From the NCBI GenBank assembly GCA_004369085.1, contig ML210293.1, positions 17,585 to 78,473 of the forward strand: a stretch of 60,889 nucleotides of DNA, in the 5' to 3' direction. Below the pieces are notes generated by a model, which was given only the letters and a program-made list of their open reading frames with translations, searched no databases and was not told the DNA's origin. Every line of letters begins with the position of its first letter. Position 1 is the stretch's first letter. Position numbers and translations under genes: made by a program. Shown one piece after another: positions 55,826-60,889 of the stretch. The stretch is from Coprinopsis marcescibilis (lineage: Eukaryota; Basidiomycota; Agaricomycetes; Agaricales; Psathyrellaceae).

Positions 55826-57061
55826 ATGTCTTCTTCAAAACCAGCAACTTGGGAATTCTCGCAACAATTTACAGCCTCATTTCAAGCATCTCGTGCTGGT
55901 ATGGGGACTATTACCTGCATTTGTGCTGCTGTCTCAATAGACGTCCTTTAGATATCCAAGCTAGAATCGATGGGTCCAAAGCTACGCCAACCGATTCTGC
56001 TGTTCAGGACATCTCCTTGCAACTAGCACGGTTGGCCCGATCTCTTTCTGATGCAGCAGGCTCTATTCCCAGCTTCGACCAGGGCCTTTATGAAACTGTG
56101 CGTACCAATCGTCTCTCGATCGACGTCGTATAAATCATAGCAAAGCAAGTGAAGGAACTTGAGCATCAAGTCGAAGGTCTCCGCAATGTAAAGTCAGGGA
56201 AGACTCGATTCTCCTTCAAACGGAAGCAAGAACAAGCACCTCCAGAACCGCCTTCCATTCAGTCCCACCTCCCTATGCTCTCTGAAACTTTGGGTGAAAA
56301 GGTCCACGAACCGCAGACGCAACCCCAACCGCAAACACAAACACAAACACAGAACTTGACACTCAAGTCGCATCTCTTTCACTATCTGACTGCAGCAGAT
56401 CTTCCAGCGCAACAAAACTCAGATGCTCAAGATTTGACAATAAGCGACTTGACAAGCTGCATCGTCAACTTACTTCCTCGTTCCAACGAGGCCAACCTTT
56501 CCAATGACTTTGGCGCCTACCACATTCGTAACCTTTCAAACTGTGTGGTGCTACTCCCGTTCAGCGCTGGCAGCGCTCTCATACACGATCTGCACAACTG
56601 CGTTATCGCGCTTGGTTGTCACCAGGTACGGTGCGCACATGACTATTGTAACTAATATTTGACCGAACTTTGCATCTAGTTCCGAATGCATACTTCGAAA
56701 GATGTTGATGTATACCTTGACATAGCATCAAATCCGGTCATCGAAGACTGCACAGGAATTCGGTTTTCATTGTACCCATCCAAGCTTGACCCGGATCTAC
56801 TAAAGCGATCAGTCAGTCAACGCTTGCCTCGTTTTCGTTCAACCGTTATTAACTGCCGAATAAAAGCCTCTCAAGCCATTCACAGTGCAGGATTTCTCAC
56901 ATATACGAGCCTCCCCATCGCCAAACTTTTCACTTATGGCTGACAAACTCGGAAACGATGCAAAATTCTGGCCTCTTCAACCCCTCTCAGACAAAGAAGA
57001 CATAGAACGAGCGCTGATCAGAATGCTACCTGCCAAAGCCACAAGTTCTTCACACGAGTAA
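55826..57061 (+). CDS. Tubulin-folding cofactor C (TBCC domain)
   Basis: Stimulates GTP hydrolysis in tubulin dimer assembly. Exons 55826-55898, 55961-56097, 56146-56625, then 56680 onwards and a last exon starting near 56,895. An N-terminal helical region (MSSSKPATWEFSQQFTASFQ..., DISLQLARLARSLSDAAGS) precedes a Gln/Thr-rich linker (QTQPQPQTQTQTQ). The C-CAP/TBCC beta-helix follows: HIRNLSNCVVLLPFSAGSAL, HDLHNCVIALGCHQFRMHTS and VDVYLDIASNPVIEDCTGIR. The C-terminus DFSHIRASPSPNFSLM fits other fungal TBCCs. The last splice is ambiguous: donors at TCA|GTCAGT or, seven bases-frame later, at A|GTCAAC give SDFSH or SVMQDFSH. Confidence 0.88.
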
Positions 57062-57149
57062 CATACCTCACACTTTGTACTTGCCTCATTTGAATCTTAA
57101 TTTGCAACTTCCTGAAAACCGTCCGTGGAGGTCGCGTTCCCCAATCAGT

Positions 57150-58475
57150 GGAGGTGACGATCATGCTGTGACATCACCCCATCATACCAGCTGGTGCGCA
57201 AGTATATAGCACCGCGTCCGATCATTCGTCCTTGATTCTTACGGTCATCTCACTTCTCCAACTCATCTCCTCCAACTTTCTGTATGGACGACGCCTGCTC
57301 ATCGTGCTGCGCCGCTTTTTGTGGTATCTTCGCACTATGTGGCGTGAGTTCGCTCGCACCTTGGTGTGATACGAGTTGAGTCGTGCCAAATTCAATGCCC
57401 TCAACACGACTCCAACGATCGTTCCCTGTCTCCTTCAAATAACCAGAGTCATATGGTTCCAACGGGTGCTGTAATAGCAATACTACAGTAGGATGTTGCG
57501 GATGCTGCTGCGACGACTCCTTCGACGACGATCCGTTTGAGAGGGAAATCCAGAAGGACCTCGAGAAAACTCGCGATCCCAATGTCTCAGCCACTGCGGA
57601 AGCGAATGCACAACAGCCCATTTCAACCGCAGCCATGCAGGCATCATGATCTGCTGTGTGTGTGAGCTACCTCCACCCATCCTACTTTTGGGACAATGAG
57701 ACGACGACCGGCCACTTTGCAACTCCGAGACTGCCACATGAATGCATTTCGGAGCCCCAATGTCCCCTCCAATTCTCCAGAACTCTTAATTAACCTTCTC
57801 TCGCTCCGTAATATCTACTGTCTCTCATGAGTGCTTTTTGCGTGGACGGTGCTTTGGCCCTTGGCTTCAACTTGGGCGAGCGTGGCACATGTTATGCAAA
57901 AGTTCTCGAATTAAATCTCCACAATCATTCGTAGCATCAGGTCCACCTGTTGTACCGCTTACTATTACAGACTATGACTTCCAATCACCGTTATTGCTTC
58001 CTTGTCATCCTTTGGATGTTTGCATGGCTGGTTTTATTGTATCCTCGCACATTTCCCTTCAGGCGCCTATCTAATCAGCGTGGGATGCGATTGCCATTTA
58101 CTACTACTAGCATGGCAGGTATATCTGTCTTGTTGCAGAAATAGCTTAAACGAGCCTCTTTTTCATGTAAAGGTGACCCATGGACAGTATCTTTGCGGAC
58201 AAGCCATTGATTTCACGCTCAGCCCAACGTTGCTAGTGACTATGCCGAGACAGAGAACAAGAACGTCCAGGAACACTGAGACTTGAGTAATGTTCGCGCT
58301 TCAAGCTTCAAGTTCACTAGTAAATGAGAGGCTAGAGCTTCGACTTTGGGAATGGGATCTATCTCACACATGTAAAGTTATGAATGTTCTAGTGTGTGTT
58401 GTTAATGATCGTCCATTTTATGAAAATATACTGTTCGAGGAGATGGGCACTGTTCCCTAGGGAAGCCGAGGTAAT
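57150..58475. repeat. Tandem duplication, unit 1
   Basis: Matches unit 2 (58840-60105) in order along its length. It begins with ACATC...CATCATACCA and GCACCGCGTCCG, then the Cys-rich gene, then CCGCTTACTA, CAGGCGCCTATCT, and TCAAGCTTCAAGTTC before AATATACTGTT near the end. Divergence is highest in the non-coding middle. Confidence 0.8.
57284..57649 (+). CDS. Small cysteine-rich protein A (97 aa)
   Basis: Exons 57284-57374 and 57447-57649, phase-1 intron of 72 nt. N-terminus MDDACSSCCAAFCGIFALCG is a short hydrophobic Cys-rich segment. After the intron a second Cys cluster reads GCCNSNT, then GCCGCCCDDSFDDDPFEREI, then QKDLEKTRDPN and a polar tail (QPISTAAMQAS). There is no signal peptide of classical type. 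The Cys pattern suggests a palmitoylated, membrane-edge or metal-binding peptide, but function is unknown. The gene is duplicated 1.68 kb downstream with identical exon lengths, which supports the model. A strong-looking GTGAGT inside exon 1 (57343) would break phase. Confidence 0.8.
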
Positions 58476-58967
58476 CATCACCGCACATTGGCCAACACAC
58501 CCCAATGAATTACTGATTTGACACACGGGTCTTATAGTCGCATCTTTGGGGCGCTTCGAGAAAGTGCAGAACACTTACTCCAAACTTACTCTAACAACAG
58601 CCGGTATATAAGCCTTCAAATTATCAACTATATTTCTGGACTACACTCATCCATATACAGTCATCAATGTCTTGGAAATTTGAGGGTCCACCGAAGTCGA
58701 AAGTACTGCGAAGGAATTCCGAAGGATACAGGCAGGGGGAGGACCCATGTGGGGGCGTCGTATACTTGAAACAGAGTGTCGAGAGCAAGAGAACATCAGT
58801 TGACTGGGTGGTCAGTTCAGAGCTGCGACGGACATGCTGTTAGGGGCTGTGTGAGTATTACTCTGTGACATCCATCATACCATCTGATAGCACCGCGTCC
58901 GCGTCTGATCGTTTGTCCTTCATTCTTACGGTCATCTCACCCCAACTCATTTCTTCCAATTTTCTGT
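57650..58967. other. Duplication spacer without recognised gene
   Basis: About 1.3 kb between the two Cys-rich paralogs. Short frames such as the one at 57950-58144 are not conserved in unit 2, so I do not call them genes. Any function would have to be non-coding. Confidence 0.4.
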
Positions 58968-60105
58968 ATGGACGACGCTTGCTCATCGTGCTGCACTGCT
59001 TTCTGTGGCATCTTCGCGCTATGTGGCATGGGTTCGCTCGCAGCTTGTTGCGATACCAGTTAAGTCGTGCTTAATTCAATACCGTCAACATACCACCAAC
59101 GATTGTGTTTCGTTCTTTTTCCAAATGTTTAGAGACATATGGGGCCAACGGGTGCTGCAATAGCAATACTACATCAGGGTGTTGCGGATCCTGCTGCAAC
59201 GACTCCTTCAATGACGACCAATTTGAAAGGCAAATCCAAAAGGACCTCGAGAAAACTCGCGACCCCAATGCCCCAGCCACTACAGAAGCGACTACACAAC
59301 AGCCAATTTCAACCGCAGCCATGCAGGCACATTGACCTGCTGTGCGAGCTACCTCCGTCTATCTCTTTCATGATAATGATAATGAGAAGGCGACCGGCGA
59401 CCTCTCGCCGTTCCTCCTGCCACGCGAATGCATGAACCCCAAAGCATGACCCCCAAATCAGTTAACCGTGAACACGTATTCCCATACCCCATGATTCTTT
59501 CCCTTCTATATCTCCTAGCTCTCAATAAATACTTGTGCGTGGATTGTGCCCGCTTCAACTTTGTGCTGGTCACTTGCCAGCATAAGTTACGCGAAGTGTC
59601 GGATGGATATCACCATTATCCTGCGTGACATACACACAGGTCTGCCTGCTGTACCGCTTACTAGCACTGTCACCAGTTTTGCCGTTGGTATGACGCCCGC
59701 ATTCCTGCTTATTGCATCTTCGGAGTCCTTCCCCTCGACGCGGCAGGCGCCTATCTGATAAGCGTGGGATATATTTGACATTTACTGCTAGAAGTAGATA
59801 ACTCGACATTGTCACAGAAATAGGTTAAACGGAATATATAGACTCATATCTTCGCGCGGAAAAGCCTTCGAGCTCACGTTCAATCCACGGTGTTAGTTGC
59901 TATGCCGGGACATAGAACAAGAACTTCCAGGAACACTAGATATTTGAGTAATGTTCACGCTTCAAGCTTCAAGTTTCGCTAAATGAGAGGCCAGGGCTTC
60001 AACTTCTGCAGTCAAATTTATCTCAAGTTAAGAAAATTCTAGTATCTGTTGTTTTTTATGACTTCGAAATATACTGTTGGAGGGAGAGGGGCAGTACCCT
60101 ACGAA
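58840..60105. repeat. Tandem duplication, unit 2
   Basis: Second copy of the segment at 57150-58475, same orientation, about 1.69 kb downstream. Gene B sits at the same relative position as gene A. Confidence 0.8.
58968..59335 (+). CDS. Small cysteine-rich protein B (97 aa), paralog of A
   Basis: Exons 58968-59058 and 59133-59335, the same exon lengths (91 and 203 nt) and intron phase as gene A. It reads MDDACSSCCTAFCGIFALCG, then GSLAACCDTK, GANGCCNSNTTSGCCGSCC and NDSFNDDQFERQIQKDLEKT, ending in a polar tail with QPISTAAMQAH. The Cys positions are nearly all kept between A and B, while linker residues vary, consistent with purifying selection on the cysteines. Function unknown. Confidence 0.82.
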
Positions 60106-60309
60106 CATATTGATGTTCTGTTCTATTCAGACCCACTTAGCAACGACAACGAGTTCAATCACGGGGTCAACGGCATCTGGGCCAGTCCGACTATCATATT
60201 CTCAGTGACGGCAAGTCAAAAGTGCTTATGGAAAGTCACCCATTGTTGCATCTTTCTCCAACTCTAAGCCCTCTTCTTCTCTCGGCTTCCAGCTCCTCGT
60301 ACAATTGAT
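59336..60309. other. Stretch without recognised gene (second half of duplication unit 2)
   Basis: Corresponds to the spacer of unit 1. No reading frame is shared between the two copies. The last 200 bp (60105-60309) lie beyond the duplication and probably contain the promoter of the gene at 60310. Confidence 0.4.
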
Positions 60310-60718
60310 ATGCCCGACGAGTGCTTTTTCTGCTTCTGCTGCATCTGTATCTACCTATTCGATCCCTGATGTCTTTCCTGCTGTGCCAACAATGATCATG
60401 GTTGAGCGTTTCTTGCAGCCCCTCGTCACCAAGCAGTACTAACTGCCCCCTTCCGCCCCTCGCAACTGATTTGCCTGCCTTTTGATAGGCAGCTGTGGCT
60501 CCTACCTCACTAGGTGCAAAAGATTCCTCGGCTTCGCCAGACCCACAGACGATTTCACCGCCGACCAACTCGAGATTATTGAGCCTAACCGTAACTCAGA
60601 GGCTCCGCAGCAGCCGCCAAAAGCTGCCGTAAAGAAAGTGAAGATTAGATACGAAGACCAACCGGGCGTTTCTCCAAGTATGATCATCCCATCGGACCGC
60701 GAACGCGAACAGCATTAA
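60310..60718 (+). CDS. Small Cys-rich protein C (88 aa)
   Basis: Exon 1 60310-60346 (MPDECFFCFCCIC), donor GTATCT; exon 2 60489-60718 continues SCGSYLTRCKRFLGFARPTD and ends with a charged tail (VKKVKIRYEDQPG, SDREREQH). The short Cys/Phe-rich start recalls genes A and B (M-x-D-x-C-x-x-C...CC), but the rest differs. The intron is 142 nt, long for this window, so the first exon is less certain. If real it is a third member of a loose Cys-rich group. Confidence 0.55.
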
Positions 60719-60889
60719 ATGGGAGGGTTTGAAAACAGAACGTATCTCAGAAGATATCTTTATGAGAATAAGTGTATGGGTGCAACAGTAACGGTACCTG
60801 ATGATACCGGAGAGCGCAGACGATAACGTCTAGCTATAGAGATAGAGGAATAGACTGCAGAGGCAGTAAAGACAATTGGATAGCTCTAT
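60719..60889. other. Right window edge, nothing recognised
   Basis: AT-rich tail after gene C with short repeats (AGATATC, TAGAGATAGAG). Probably a 3' untranslated region followed by intergenic DNA. Confidence 0.4.

Noticed and set aside
57950..58286. Small hydrophobic protein genes in the duplication spacer
   Set aside because: The frames are not kept in the second duplication unit, unlike the Cys-rich genes.

Overview
The window looks like nuclear DNA of a filamentous basidiomycete, most likely an Agaricomycete. The genes carry many short introns of about 50-60 nt with GTRNGY...YAG borders, and the proteins match basidiomycete families (a 249-aa protein of basidiomycete type, a copper-fist regulator, CxC/KDZ-type transposase remnants, a caspase-like C14 protein). 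No genus is claimed.

Region 1 (about 1-13,900) is a nested transposon graveyard. It holds LINE and Ty1/copia fragments, two tRNA-derived SINE heads, a degenerate Tc1-like copy, an almost intact Tc1/mariner element with 35-bp inverted repeats and TA target duplications, a pogo-type transposase gene broken by an insertion, and a probable solo LTR. The most interesting objects are four copies (670-1500, 4351-5078, 6093-8671, 10103-11305) of one deletion-derivative transposon family. All share the same two distinguishable termini. All have inward-facing arrays of roughly 11-bp repeats, but each copy uses a different repeat sequence. Two copies retain the C-terminal end of what looks like a KDZ (CxC5/CxC6-associated) transposase. 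One copy has a perfect 8-bp target duplication inside the pogo gene and another has a 7/8 match.

Region 2 (about 14,040-57,060) is gene-dense and largely conserved. Minus strand: ZUO1-type ribosome-associated J protein, alpha/beta hydrolase, mitochondrial HMG-CoA lyase. Plus strand: N-myristoylation-motif CaM kinase. Minus: CCC1/VIT1 transporter. Plus: alanine aminotransferase, copper-fist transcription factor, RRP9/U3-55K, SAM methyltransferase, caspase-like protein, WDR24/Rtc1 (SEA/GATOR2). Minus: Rsc7/Swp82-type remodeler subunit and the 25-aa ribosomal protein eL41. Plus: an unknown 394-aa protein. Minus: an unknown mitochondrial-type protein and a giant protein of about 4,000 aa with a PH domain and very long disordered S/T- and RS-rich tracts. 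Plus: RBX1 and tubulin cofactor C. Several pairs are divergent over 130-270 bp and probably share promoters.

Region 3 (about 57,150-60,889) carries a tandem duplication of about 1.2-1.3 kb. Each unit starts with a two-exon gene for a 97-aa cysteine-rich protein. A third, unrelated-tail Cys-rich protein gene lies at the right edge.

Gene structure is informative: a 6-nt micro-exon in HMG-CoA lyase, a 12-nt exon in the kinase, a coding first exon consisting only of the ATG in the copper-fist gene, a 5-nt last coding exon in eL41, and three GC-AG introns. Exon models were built by hand from splice motifs, frame and family knowledge; no alignment or expression data were available.
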